From: Microbacterium sp. AK031
Lineage (GTDB): Bacteria > Actinomycetota > Actinomycetes > Actinomycetales > Microbacteriaceae
Direction: 5' to 3'
NCBI RefSeq assembly: GCF_024807145.1
Contig: NZ_JANUCA010000010.1
Coordinates: forward strand, 57,480-121,479
Length of the DNA stretch: 64,000 bases
The position numbers were made by a program, and so were the translations under genes. Of the stretch, positions 27,341 through 36,758 are shown in pieces. Under the pieces are notes generated by a model. The model searched no databases. It saw nothing but the letters and a program-made list of their open reading frames with translations, and was not told where the DNA came from. Position 1 is the stretch's first letter. Every line of letters starts with the position of its first letter.

Positions 27341-28462
27341 CTACGGCGTCGGCACGGCGGCGAAGATCTGGTCGATGATCTCCTCGCTGCGGATGCCCTC
27401 AGCATCCGCCTCGAACGTGAGCAGCACGCGGTGACGGAGGATGACGTGTCGGAGGGTGCGGATGTCTTCCGGGAGGACGTGCGAGCGGCCGTTGAGCAAG
27501 GCCAGTGCGCGCGATGCTTGCAGGAAGGCGATGCTGGCGCGGGGGCTCGCACCGTACTTGATGTAGCGTGCGCGTTCCTCTCCTATATAAGGACCGGGGT
27601 TTCGCGTCACGTAGGCGATCGACACGATGTAGTTGCGGATCGCGGCGTCGACATAGATGCGGCTCGCGACACCCTGCAGCAGCTGCACGTCTTCGAGGGT
27701 GACGGCGCTGGCGACATGCCGGTCCGGGTCGAGCACGCCGGAGTCGATGCGCCGGAGGATCTCGAACTCGTCGGAAGGGCTCGGGTACTCGACGATCTCC
27801 TTGAGCAGGAAGCGGTCCATCTGCGCCTCGGGCAGCTCGTAGGTGCCCTCCTGCTCGATGGGGTTCTGTGTGGCGATCACGAGGAACGGCTTCGGCAGAT
27901 GGTGCACCTCTCCGCCGATCGTGGTCTGATGCTCCTGCATCGCCTCGAGCATGGCCGACTGCGTCTTCGCGCTCGAGCGGTTGATCTCGTCGAGCAGTAC
28001 GAAGTTCGCGTGCACGGGGCCCAGGACTGTGCGGAACGAGCCGGCGTGCGCGTCGTATATCTGGTTGCCGGTGATGTCACTCGGCAGCAGGTCGGGCGTG
28101 CACTGGATGCGCTTGAAGCTGGCTTTCACGGTGTCGGCCAGGGTGCTCGCGGCCGTGGTCTTCGCAAGGCCAGGCACGCTCTCGAGCAGGATGTGGCCGC
28201 CGGCGATGAGCGAGACCAGCAGGCTGGTGCGCAGCCGCTCCTGGCCGACCATCTTGGCGGAATACGCGTTGGAGATGACCCGGAGCACGTTCGCGGCACG
28301 CGTCATCTCCGCCTCTGTGGGTGCGGATTCGGAGTGCGCTGCGGGAGCCGCGGACGGAGCCGGTGCAACTGACGGAGCCGCAGTCGCGGGGGTTGGGGCT
28401 GGGGGCCGCGGGGGCGGCGGTGGGGAGGCAGCCCCGGAAGCGGTGGCGTTGGATTCGTTCAT
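27341..28462 (-). CDS. MoxR-family AAA+ ATPase
   Basis: Protein of 373 aa starting at MNESNATASG, with AGGAGA upstream of the ATG. Residues about 11-50 form a Pro/Ala-rich linker unusual in length. The AAA+ core follows: Walker A ESVPGLAKTT (K101), Walker B VLLDEINR, ATQNPIEQEGTYELPEAQMD (sensor 1 region) and YGASPRASIAF near the arginine-finger and sensor 2 region. MoxR proteins act as chaperone-like ATPases on envelope or metalloprotein targets together with vWA proteins. First gene of the seven-gene operon down to 22037. Confidence 0.92.
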   Translation of the reverse strand: MNESNATASGAASPPPPPRPPAPTPATAAPSVAPAPSAAPAAHSESAPTEAEMTRAANVLRVISNAYSAKMVGQERLRTSLLVSLIAGGHILLESVPGLAKTTAASTLADTVKASFKRIQCTPDLLPSDITGNQIYDAHAGSFRTVLGPVHANFVLLDEINRSSAKTQSAMLEAMQEHQTTIGGEVHHLPKPFLVIATQNPIEQEGTYELPEAQMDRFLLKEIVEYPSPSDEFEILRRIDSGVLDPDRHVASAVTLEDVQLLQGVASRIYVDAAIRNYIVSIAYVTRNPGPYIGEERARYIKYGASPRASIAFLQASRALALLNGRSHVLPEDIRTLRHVILRHRVLLTFEADAEGIRSEEIIDQIFAAVPTP

Positions 28463-28753
28463 CACTGTCTCCTCGCTTGCCCGGGGGAACGGCGATCCGA
28501 TCTCCCCCAAGGACCAGCGTAATCGCAGCATCCGACCCGGACTGGATGTAGGAGCCGCATATTCGGGTGCCCCCGGCTGCCCGGACAACGAGAGCGTGCA
28601 GCTGGACAGGATCCTGATGCGGGTGGAGCAGGGGCGACGGATCACCAGCGCCGCGGTGCTCACAAGCAGCCAAGGTCGCGACGCCGGGCGCTCACCGCGG
28701 TTGTCGGCTCCGATCCATCCACGCCGACACCATATCGATCACGCGAACCGTTC
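28463..28753. other. 291-bp divergent/tandem gap, no gene seen
   Basis: This gap separates the Pr6Pr-type gene from the MoxR operon start. Reading both strands gives no frame with a convincing start, ribosome site and family pattern. It presumably holds the promoter of the MoxR operon. No strong palindrome was found. Confidence 0.5.
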
Positions 28754-29503
28754 TCACTCCAGGGCGGACGCCCGCTGAGCCGCGCCCGACTCGAAGATCG
28801 CGTCAGAAAGTCCGGGGGAGCGGGTGCGGCGGTGGCCGACCCAGACGACGAGAGCCGCGACTGCGATGATCACGGCCGCGATCCCGACGATGTACCCGGA
28901 GACACCGAGATACCCGCCGGGGACGATGTGCGGGTTGAGGAAGGGATACGGGTACCACCAGGACTCACCCGTTGCCGGCGCGATGATCATGTTCGCGCGG
29001 ACCAGCGTGTAGACGGCCCAGGCGATCGGGAAGATCGCGGCGATGGGAACCGTGCTCCACGGCAGCGCTCGTCGCTTCGGGGCGAACAGCACATCTGCCA
29101 GCAGGAACAGGGGGAAGACGACGTGGAGAACCTCGTTCGCCCAGAGGACCGTGACGCCCTGGGGAAGTTCGACGTTTCGAAGCAGCAGGTTGTAGACGAT
29201 CCCGGTGACGATCATGTACGTGCTCGCGCAGACGAGAAGCACAGCGAACCAGCGAGGTTCACGCTCTGCTCCGCGTGCGCTCGTCCACGCCCAACTCGCG
29301 CCGATCACGAGGACGACCGCGGCGATCAGATTCGATTCGATGGTGAAGAAGCTGAGGAAGTTCACGGCTACCGTAGGTAGATGGCCGCCCCATGCGGTAT
29401 CTGCCTCGACGGCGTTCTGAATCGTGCGTGTCAGTTGCGCGATGATCGCCGCGAGTCCGAGCACCGCTGCGGCGAGACGCGCATATGGCCACCATTTGTT
29501 CAT
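28754..29503 (-). CDS. Pr6Pr-family membrane protein
   Basis: Protein of 249 aa with six hydrophobic spans and GGAGG six bases before the ATG. The pattern NFLSFFTIESNLIAAVVL, LLLRNVELP, NEVLHVVFPLFLLADVLF and a late WWYPYPFLNPH is the Pr6Pr/FAR-17a-like family. Its biochemical role is unknown. It stands alone between the MoxR operon and the DUF4436 gene. Confidence 0.85.
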   Translation of the reverse strand: MNKWWPYARLAAAVLGLAAIIAQLTRTIQNAVEADTAWGGHLPTVAVNFLSFFTIESNLIAAVVLVIGASWAWTSARGAEREPRWFAVLLVCASTYMIVTGIVYNLLLRNVELPQGVTVLWANEVLHVVFPLFLLADVLFAPKRRALPWSTVPIAAIFPIAWAVYTLVRANMIIAPATGESWWYPYPFLNPHIVPGGYLGVSGYIVGIAAVIIAVAALVVWVGHRRTRSPGLSDAIFESGAAQRASALE

Positions 29504-29547
29504 GTTTCCTCCGCGATCACTGTAGCGAGTATGTCGCTCATGATGTC

Positions 29548-30498
29548 TCAATCGGCCGCAGAAGCTGCACTTGCAGCGGCGGCGGCCGCCTCCTCCTCCT
29601 CCAATGTGCGCTGGCGAAGAACGGAGCTCTCTCTCCATAGCATGTAGATGCCGGTCCACAGCAGCATCCCGGCGATGAGTACGAGGCAGGGGAAGAGCAC
29701 GATGAAGTCCATCGCGGTGCCGATGGGAGGAGCGCCCGGCATCGAGCCGCGCAGCGCCGGGAACGACAGCAGCGTCGCAGACAGCCAGATGACGTTCGAG
29801 AACTCGAGCTTGCGCCGGATGATCGCGCTGCCGATGATCACGACGGCCATGAGGGTAGTGAGAAGGATCGCGAGGACGTAGAAACTCACCAGGGTGATGC
29901 TGAGCAGGTCGCGCGATCCGTCGATGGTCACCGGCACCAGCGTGCGTTCGCCTTCGGCGATGTCGGCGCCACGATGTCCGGCGAGCACCCAGGGCCGTGC
30001 GGAGTTGTTGAGCTCGATGACGAACGGCACCGCGCGTCCCGTCTCGTCGTCCTGCACGCTGAGCTGGAAGTCGGCGTAGGGAGTGTCGAACGGGTAGGCG
30101 CTGTCTCCGCGCTCGAGCGAGAGCGTCAGCGACGTCGGGTCGACGATCGACTCTCCGGGGAAGGTCACCACAGAAGTGGTGATGCCTCCGCTGGAGACCT
30201 CGATGCGCAGGTTGCGGGAGATCTCGCCGGACTTGTCTCCGAGGAGCGAGCCATGCGGAATGGGGATGACCTTCGCCTGGACCACGCGGTTCGTCAGATC
30301 GATGTCTTGCGTGGACATCCGAAGCGTCAGGTAATTGCTGTCGGAGGTCTCGTTGTCGCCGCTGATGGGAACCTCGGTGTTCGCGTCCAGCACCCCCGAG
30401 AATGACACGACCACGTAGTACACGACGAGAACGACGCCGACGACGGCAAGGATGATCGGCGCGGGGTTGCGGCGTTTCTTGGGTGCGATGTCAGTCAT
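29548..30498 (-). CDS. DUF4436-family membrane protein
   Basis: Protein of 316 aa. A first helix (about 12-33) is followed by an extracellular beta-rich region with LTLRMSTQDIDLTNRVVQAKV and YPFDTPYADFQLSV. Three more helices follow in the C-terminal half, and an Ala-rich acidic tail ends it. The layout matches DUF4436, a family found mainly in Actinobacteria, with no known activity. Start: GGAG eight bases before the ATG at 30498. The gap to the surface protein gene upstream is only 20 bp, so the two are probably co-transcribed. Confidence 0.75.
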   Translation of the reverse strand: MTDIAPKKRRNPAPIILAVVGVVLVVYYVVVSFSGVLDANTEVPISGDNETSDSNYLTLRMSTQDIDLTNRVVQAKVIPIPHGSLLGDKSGEISRNLRIEVSSGGITTSVVTFPGESIVDPTSLTLSLERGDSAYPFDTPYADFQLSVQDDETGRAVPFVIELNNSARPWVLAGHRGADIAEGERTLVPVTIDGSRDLLSITLVSFYVLAILLTTLMAVVIIGSAIIRRKLEFSNVIWLSATLLSFPALRGSMPGAPPIGTAMDFIVLFPCLVLIAGMLLWTGIYMLWRESSVLRQRTLEEEEAAAAAASAASAAD

Positions 30499-30518
30499 GG
30501 ATCGGCTCCAGATAGGGG

Positions 30519-32579
30519 TCAAGGTCGACGTCGTTCGGCCACGGATGCGGCGAGTGCGAGCAGAAGCATGGCGGTGAGAGGGAGGAAAGCGCCCTCGAGC
30601 GTCGACATGTCGAGAGTGAACGCGGCTTTCCATTCATCGGTGTCGCTGTCGTCGGACGCGATGGCGGTGGTCACGGTGCGGGTGTTGTCGCCGGAGCCGT
30701 CGCCGGTGTTCAGCGACACCTGCTGGATCGCCCGATCGGGTGCGTTGAGGGCATCCGCGAAGAGTCGCACTTCGATCTGTGCGCGCTCGCCCGGCTGCAG
30801 TACGACCGTGCATGAGAACGAACGGGTCTCGGTGACGCAGGACTCCGTGTCCGCGTCGTCGACCAGAATCCGCACCAGTCGATAGACCATGCCCTGGTTG
30901 ACGCGTCCCGAGACCGAGATCTCGACCGGCTCGTCTCCGGAGACAGGACCGATCGTACCCCGCAGCGTCGACACCGTCCCGGGCTGTATCTCGTCACCCG
31001 CGAAGGACAGCGACAACGGCACCGGAGCACGATCCGGTTCGATGGTCGTGGGCGGCGCTGTCTCCTCACGCGCAGTGGGCGGTGCTGTCTCCTCAGGTGA
31101 AGGAAGCGGCCTCGGCGCGGCCGGCGGGAACGTCGTCTGAGGCGGCTCTGTGATGTTCGTAGGCGGAGGCGGCGGCGGTCGGACGGGAACGGCGGCGACT
31201 GTGAACCGATGCGTGGTGCTGGGATCGGACGTCAGGCCACCCATGCTCTGTACCGCAGTGAGGGCGACGCCCCCGACGCCGAACGCACGGTAAGGCGAGC
31301 AACTCCAGTTGCCCGAGGCGTCAGTGGTCGTCTGGCACACGACACCGGGTGCATCGCTGACGGTCACCCCTGCGCCGGGGAGCGCAGTGCCGCCGATCGC
31401 GGGCGTGCGGTCGGTCGTCGAGCTTCCCACGGCCGGCCGGGAGATGGTCGGCGGTGCGGGGGCGACGACGGTGAGCGTGTCGGATGCTGTGACCGGTGAC
31501 GCCGCGTCGTTGATCGAGTCCGCGGACGCGGTGAGCGTGAAGGCGGTGCCTTCCGCCGTCCCGGTGGGAACAATGCCGGTTGCTCGGATCTCGACGGCCG
31601 CCGAGGAGGCCAGGTCTCCGAGCGCGACGCCTCCGGGAAGAATCGCGCAGTCGGTGTCGACGCCGGCGACCGTGCAGGAGATTGCGGGGAACCCTCCGAG
31701 GTCAACGGATGCGCTGACTGCTTCCGCAGCGCCCGGACCGCCATTGGCGACGCTGACGATGCGATCCACAACGACCGCGGGCGGCGTTGTGGTCGCTCCG
31801 GCGTGGGTGACGGTGAGCGCGGCCGGCTTCAGCACCTCGACTGAAACCGCAGCAGACGTCGGCGAGATATCTCCGGCGGGGCTGGTCTGGGTCGCGGTGA
31901 TGACGTGAAGGCCGATCGCCAAGGGCGTCGAGGGCGTGCACGACCACGTCGTCCCGGCATCGGCCGCGATCGCGCACGTCTGCGCACCATCGACGAATAC
32001 GTTCGTACTGTGTCCGGCTCGTTTGGTACCGGTGGTCGCCGGTTGCGTGTCCAGCGTGCGCACTCCGTCGGCCGGTGCAGTGATCTCCGGGGCAGGCGGT
32101 GCGAGCACGGTGATCGAATACGAGCCGCTTTCACTTCCGGCAATGTCAGACGTGCCGGAGGTGACGTCGGCGGCGGCTCCGGCGTCGATCTGCAGCACGA
32201 CCGTGACGAGGTTGCCCGACGCCCAGCCGCCTGCGCCCGACGGCCCGCACACGACCGACGCCGCGGAGCCATTGCATGAAAATGATCCCGCCCCGGATGC
32301 GGCGGTTCCACTCGCCGATACGATGCTGGTCCCAGCCGGTGCATTCACCGCCCAGGGAGAGAAGGGCGGTCCGACACTATCGTTGCGGATCACGATGGTG
32401 ACCTGTTCCCCGGGGTATCCCGACGCTTGTCGGACCTGCGTCATCGCTTGTGCCGGTACGGCCGTCCATGGGGCCACCGAGGCGGCAACCGCGATCAGCG
32501 CGCAGAGAAATGCCGACAGTATCAACCGCGAAACGTTGCGGATGCTCTTCGCGCGTCGATGGGGAGAAGCGATGCGCAT
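30519..32579 (-). CDS. Secreted, membrane-anchored surface protein with Ig-like repeats
   Basis: Protein of 686 aa from the ATG at 32579. A signal peptide ends near residue 45 (VPAQA). Beta-rich modules follow: a DUF11-like repeat (LTVTHAGATTTPPAVVVDRI, SVANGGPGAAEA) and two Ig-like adhesin repeats ending GTTWSCTPS and GNWSCSPY. A Pro/Thr/Glu-rich stalk lies near residues 460-510. A last beta domain and one C-terminal helix with AERRRP finish it. No LPxTG-type signal is seen. Function: surface display or adhesion, inferred. In-frame ATGs up to 27 codons upstream are possible starts. Confidence 0.75.
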   Translation of the reverse strand: MRIASPHRRAKSIRNVSRLILSAFLCALIAVAASVAPWTAVPAQAMTQVRQASGYPGEQVTIVIRNDSVGPPFSPWAVNAPAGTSIVSASGTAASGAGSFSCNGSAASVVCGPSGAGGWASGNLVTVVLQIDAGAAADVTSGTSDIAGSESGSYSITVLAPPAPEITAPADGVRTLDTQPATTGTKRAGHSTNVFVDGAQTCAIAADAGTTWSCTPSTPLAIGLHVITATQTSPAGDISPTSAAVSVEVLKPAALTVTHAGATTTPPAVVVDRIVSVANGGPGAAEAVSASVDLGGFPAISCTVAGVDTDCAILPGGVALGDLASSAAVEIRATGIVPTGTAEGTAFTLTASADSINDAASPVTASDTLTVVAPAPPTISRPAVGSSTTDRTPAIGGTALPGAGVTVSDAPGVVCQTTTDASGNWSCSPYRAFGVGGVALTAVQSMGGLTSDPSTTHRFTVAAVPVRPPPPPPTNITEPPQTTFPPAAPRPLPSPEETAPPTAREETAPPTTIEPDRAPVPLSLSFAGDEIQPGTVSTLRGTIGPVSGDEPVEISVSGRVNQGMVYRLVRILVDDADTESCVTETRSFSCTVVLQPGERAQIEVRLFADALNAPDRAIQQVSLNTGDGSGDNTRTVTTAIASDDSDTDEWKAAFTLDMSTLEGAFLPLTAMLLLALAASVAERRRP

Positions 32580-32718
32580 GGTACTCAGACTACGACCCAT
32601 CCGATGTCGCTGCGAGAGTGCGTCGGTTGCCGCGGTATTCGCGTGGGCGCTCATCCGCACGCTGATCTGTGCGCGCTGACGACCTCGACGGGAACGAGTC
32701 CGACGGCGTGCGTCGTGC

Positions 32719-34461
32719 TCACGCGCCGATGCGTCGGCGCCTGACCACGAGCAGCAGAACTCCGGTGACCAGGGCGATCACCGCGCCGGTGATGAGTGGC
32801 GTGCTGTCGGCACCGGTCACGGCGAGCGGACCGGATCCACTGCTGCCGGGTGCCTGCCCGGCGGGTGGAACCGTGGGGGCGGGCGGATCCACCGGATCCA
32901 CAGGCACGATCGCGTCGGCGATCAGCGCGAAGTCGCGATCCACGATGACGTCACCGGATGCTGTGATCGTCGCGGTCACGACCGCGGGCCCGTCGACCGT
33001 GTAGCCGTCCGGGGCGACGACCGAGATCTCGTACGTGCCGGGCAGGAGGTCACCGACCGAATACGTTCCGTCGGGCCCGCTCGTCGTGGTGGCCGTGCCC
33101 GCGGGGCCGTCCAGCGAAACGGTCACGCCGTCGAGCGGATCGCCGGCGGAGTCCGTGATCGTCCCGGAGATTGACCCGAGCCTGGCCAGCTCGAAGTCGA
33201 CGGCAGTGAGGTCTGTTCCCGCCACGGTCTCGTTCCTCGTCGCCGGTGTGACGGCCACCGTGCCCGCGGGCACGGTGATCGCGACGTCGTACGTGCCGTC
33301 TCCGATCAGGGGAAACGAGTACGTGCCGTCGGCCGCAGTCGTGGTCGTGAGGGCGCCGCCCGGGCCGGTCGCGGTGACCGTGACGCCACCGATCCCGGAG
33401 CCGGCCGCAGTCACGGTGCCGTCCAGCGAGGCGATGTCGCGCACCGTGAGGTCGACCACAGCGTCTGCCGTGCGCAGGTCAGCGGTTCCGGTCGCGACCA
33501 CTCCGACCTTGCCGGGCGGCGGGGTGGCCGTGACCTGGTACCCGTCGGTCGCGAAGAATCCGGGGAAGGAGTAGAGACCGCCACCGGACGTGGTCGTGGT
33601 GGCAACGACTGCGCCGTTCGCATCGGTGAGCGAGAGAGTGACGCCATCGAGCGGTCCGTCTTCCACGTCGGTGACCGTACCGGTGATGTCCCGCGCCATC
33701 GACGCGAACCAGGTCTGGTAGATCGGGAAGCCGGAGCGCTGGGAGTACTCGAAGGTGAGCGTGCTGATCGACACGGTCGGCTCGAACCATGCCGCCGCAC
33801 CAGCGGTGTCCGCTGCCGTCGGATTTCCCATGAGCGTGAGCGTCGCCGGGTCCCACGTGGGCACGTCGCCGACGTATCCGGCGCACGACATACCGACGCC
33901 GACGCCGGGGGCGCAGTAGTTGAATGCGTCCTGGAAGCCGAGATCCGCGGCGGTGAGCGCGGCGCCCGTCGCAGTGGTGCCCGAGATGCGCAGCGAGTCG
34001 GCGTCGATGTCACCGAGCGCGAAGGCCCAACCGGAGGCCGGAGCAGGAGTGTCGAACGTGTACGTCGTGGTGGAGGGGGAGGTCGCGTTGTTCGCCTGCG
34101 GGCGGAGGTTCAGATAGGGCTGGTTGCGGCTGGATCCGTACTTCGCGCCGATCGGCGTGCCCTCGGAGAGCCACGTCGAGGCACCGGAGATGACGCCGAT
34201 CCCACCCCCGCCGAGCGAGTCGCTCGTGATCGTCGCGGTCAATTCCGGCTGCCCCGCGAGCGTCATGGAGGACGTGTAATTCCCGCCCGTGCCGGAGAGC
34301 GGATCCCACGAGCCCCACGCGGTCGTCGTCGCGGCTGAGGCCGCCGGGGCGATCGCGAGGCTCAGCGCGGCGGCAACGACCAGAGTCGTGACATCTCTTC
34401 CGCGTCTTCCGTGCGAGCGACGACGTGCGGAAGTTCTTGGGGGAGAGTCAGCATGGCGCAT
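32719..34461 (-). CDS. Cell-wall surface protein with SdrD-like repeats and LAVTG sorting signal
   Basis: Protein of 580 aa. A signal peptide ends near residue 43 (APAASA). Residues about 45-250 form a large beta domain with aromatic patches (WDPLSGTGGNYTSSMTLAG; YSQRSGFPIYQTWFASM). Three or four carboxypeptidase-regulatory/SdrD-type repeats follow, for example GTVTDVEDGPLDGVTLSLTD and GTITDSAGDPLDGVTVSLDG. The tail has LAVTG, a membrane helix and RRRRIGA, the class E-type sortase signal of Actinobacteria. It should be covalently wall-attached, but no sortase gene is in the window. Tandem with the second surface protein, 139 bp upstream of it. Confidence 0.8.
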   Translation of the reverse strand: MRHADSPPRTSARRRSHGRRGRDVTTLVVAAALSLAIAPAASAATTTAWGSWDPLSGTGGNYTSSMTLAGQPELTATITSDSLGGGGIGVISGASTWLSEGTPIGAKYGSSRNQPYLNLRPQANNATSPSTTTYTFDTPAPASGWAFALGDIDADSLRISGTTATGAALTAADLGFQDAFNYCAPGVGVGMSCAGYVGDVPTWDPATLTLMGNPTAADTAGAAAWFEPTVSISTLTFEYSQRSGFPIYQTWFASMARDITGTVTDVEDGPLDGVTLSLTDANGAVVATTTTSGGGLYSFPGFFATDGYQVTATPPPGKVGVVATGTADLRTADAVVDLTVRDIASLDGTVTAAGSGIGGVTVTATGPGGALTTTTAADGTYSFPLIGDGTYDVAITVPAGTVAVTPATRNETVAGTDLTAVDFELARLGSISGTITDSAGDPLDGVTVSLDGPAGTATTTSGPDGTYSVGDLLPGTYEISVVAPDGYTVDGPAVVTATITASGDVIVDRDFALIADAIVPVDPVDPPAPTVPPAGQAPGSSGSGPLAVTGADSTPLITGAVIALVTGVLLLVVRRRRIGA

Positions 34462-34607
34462 TTTTTCAGTCTGTCGGAGACGAATCGCCGGCGCAATGAA
34501 TCGGAATCGCCCGCGCAGTAAATCGGATGCTCGATAAGAGTCATCCCGATGCGGTAGGAATATCTCTGTGTGGTTGCGACGCCACGGGGGTTCGGGAGGA
34601 GGCCGGC

Positions 34608-36758
34608 ATGTCGGAGATCCAAGAGGCGGTCGAGCAGACCCGCGCAGAGAGATTGCGTTCGCCGCGACGATTCGGCATCAGCATCCAGTCAAAGCTGCTT
34701 CTCATGATGCTCGTCACCGCACTCATCACAGCGCTCGTCGTCGGCATCATCGGCGTGGTGAACGGACGCCAGTCCCTACTGCAAGCGACGCAGGCTCACA
34801 TGACCTCGATCCGTGAGATGCGTGCGCACGAGATCGAGCAGTCCCTCACCGCGCTTCAGCAGTACGTCGTCGCATTGTCTGAACGCGAATCGGTCATCGA
34901 GTCCACCAAGCAGTTCGATGCCGCATGGGACGAGCTGGAGGCGCAGCCACTCGCACCCGAACGCGAACAGGCGCTCGGTGCCTTCTACGATGACGTGTTC
35001 ATACCCGCACTTGAGGAGCGCTCTGGAGCAGACTTCGACAAGGTGTCGTTGCTCCCGCACACCGACGCCGGTAAGTACCTGCAATCCGTCTACACGGCCT
35101 CCACCGCCGAATCGGCGGAACGTCTCGCGATAACCGATCCGGGGGACGGCAGCACGTACTCGCGACTGAACGCGCAGTACCAGCACATCTACAAGAGTGC
35201 GATCGAGTCTCTCGGATACCAGGATCTGCTGGTCGCGAATGAGCACGGCGATATCGTCTACTCCGCTTACAAAGGCGAGGACCTCGGAATCAGCCTGACT
35301 GAAGGCGCGTACGCAAACTCTCTTCTCACCGACGCGTTCCAGCGCGTCATGACCTCCGGATCCTCATCCGTTGTGATAACCACGGATTTCGAGCGCTGGC
35401 AGCCTTCCGAGAACAGGCCGAACATGTGGGTCGTCTCCTCGATCGCCGATGCCGACGGGATCTACGGCGCGCTCATCGTTCAGGTGCCGATGGCGACCAT
35501 CAACGATCTCACGACAGCCGGCGGCGAGTGGGAAGAGCAGGGCTTCGGCGACACCGGCGAGGTCTACCTGGTGGGTACCGATGATCTGATGCGCAGCAAC
35601 TCCCGACTGCTGCTTGACGATCCGGAGGAGTTCGCACGACGCTCCCGCTCGGCCGGGACGGCGACGGCGACGGTTGACCAGATGCAGGAGCATGGCGGAA
35701 GCATTCTGCTTCAACCGATCGTGTCCTCGGCGGTCGAAGCGGCGCAGCGTGGCGAATCGGGGGTCACCGTGAACCGCGACTACCTGGGAGGCGAGAGCGT
35801 CTCGGCGTATCAGCCGCTGCAGATCGGAGACTTGGACTGGGTGATCGTCGCCCGTTCTGACACGAGCGAGGCCTACGCGGCGGTCAACGAGTTCACCCGC
35901 AACCTCATCCTGTCCGCTCTCGCGCTGCTGCTTCTCGTCAGTCTGGCCGCGCTTCTGCTGGCGCAGACTTTCTCACGACCGATCCGAAGGCTGGCCGGCG
36001 CCGTTCGAGAGGTGGCTGCCGGCGACTACGCCGTGCGCGCGCCGGTCACCGGACGAGACGAGGTGGGCGACCTCGGCAGCGCGTTCAACGACATGGCCGA
36101 GAGCTTGCAGTTCAAGCAGCAGCTCCTCGAGGAGGAGAAGGCCGAGAACGATCGGATCATGCGCACGCTCATGCCTGAGGAAGTGGCTGAGCGCTATCGC
36201 GCGGGCGAGGACGCTATCGCGCAGTCGCATAAGAACGTCTCGGTCATGTTTGCCGAGCTCACCGATTTCGACGACTATGCGCGTGATCTCTCCGAGCAGG
36301 AGGAGATCACCGCGCTCAATGAGCTCATGCGTCTGTTCGACGAGGCGGCGAAGAAGACGGGAGTCGAGAGCGTGCGTACGCTCCGCGGAGGCTACCTCGC
36401 CTCAAGCGGACTGATGGTGCCGCGCGTGGATGCCGTGCGCCGAGCAGTGCAGTTCGCGCGCGAGATGCGTGCGGCCGTCGGACGGTTCAACGACCAGCAC
36501 GGAGCTTCGATCGATCTGCGTGCCGGCGTCGACTCCGGAACAGTGACCAGTGGCGTTGTATCGCGCGCCAGTCTCGCCTACGACCTGTGGGGGGACGCCG
36601 TGAACCTGTCGCAGCGTGTACGTACGGTCACCACGGAGCCCGGTGTCTACGTCAGCGACGCCGTGCATGGCCGGCTGCAGGAGACCGTCGGATTCGAGCA
36701 GGTCGGCACTCTCGAAGTGGACGGCACCGAGCAGGCGGTGTGGCGGGTGATCGGATGA
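34608..36758 (+). CDS. Membrane sensor with HAMP and degenerate class III cyclase domain
   Basis: Protein of 716 aa. GGGAGGAGG lies five bases before the ATG at 34608. A helix (about 26-53), a large extracellular sensor (54-430), a second helix (433-455), HAMP (456-508) and a short coil lead to a class III cyclase domain. The substrate-side residues D659, N666 and R670 in YDLWGDAVNLSQR are intact. The first metal position is Glu550 (FAELTDF, usually FAD), and the second, usually the Asp of IGD, is Gly594 in TLRGGYL. Two-metal catalysis is therefore doubtful. It overlaps an MscS channel with a CNB-like domain, so it may report state by contact. I expect a sensor at the membrane, with cyclase activity unproven. 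Confidence 0.85.
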   Translation: MSEIQEAVEQTRAERLRSPRRFGISIQSKLLLMMLVTALITALVVGIIGVVNGRQSLLQATQAHMTSIREMRAHEIEQSLTALQQYVVALSERESVIESTKQFDAAWDELEAQPLAPEREQALGAFYDDVFIPALEERSGADFDKVSLLPHTDAGKYLQSVYTASTAESAERLAITDPGDGSTYSRLNAQYQHIYKSAIESLGYQDLLVANEHGDIVYSAYKGEDLGISLTEGAYANSLLTDAFQRVMTSGSSSVVITTDFERWQPSENRPNMWVVSSIADADGIYGALIVQVPMATINDLTTAGGEWEEQGFGDTGEVYLVGTDDLMRSNSRLLLDDPEEFARRSRSAGTATATVDQMQEHGGSILLQPIVSSAVEAAQRGESGVTVNRDYLGGESVSAYQPLQIGDLDWVIVARSDTSEAYAAVNEFTRNLILSALALLLLVSLAALLLAQTFSRPIRRLAGAVREVAAGDYAVRAPVTGRDEVGDLGSAFNDMAESLQFKQQLLEEEKAENDRIMRTLMPEEVAERYRAGEDAIAQSHKNVSVMFAELTDFDDYARDLSEQEEITALNELMRLFDEAAKKTGVESVRTLRGGYLASSGLMVPRVDAVRRAVQFAREMRAAVGRFNDQHGASIDLRAGVDSGTVTSGVVSRASLAYDLWGDAVNLSQRVRTVTTEPGVYVSDAVHGRLQETVGFEQVGTLEVDGTEQAVWRVIG

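Noticed and set aside
28463..28753. A small plus-strand gene in this gap
   Set aside because: No ribosome site, no plausible start and no conserved pattern in the translated stretch.
34608..36758. Ordinary active adenylate cyclase
   Set aside because: Glu550 and Gly594 stand where metal-binding Asp residues are needed, so standard activity is not supported from the sequence.
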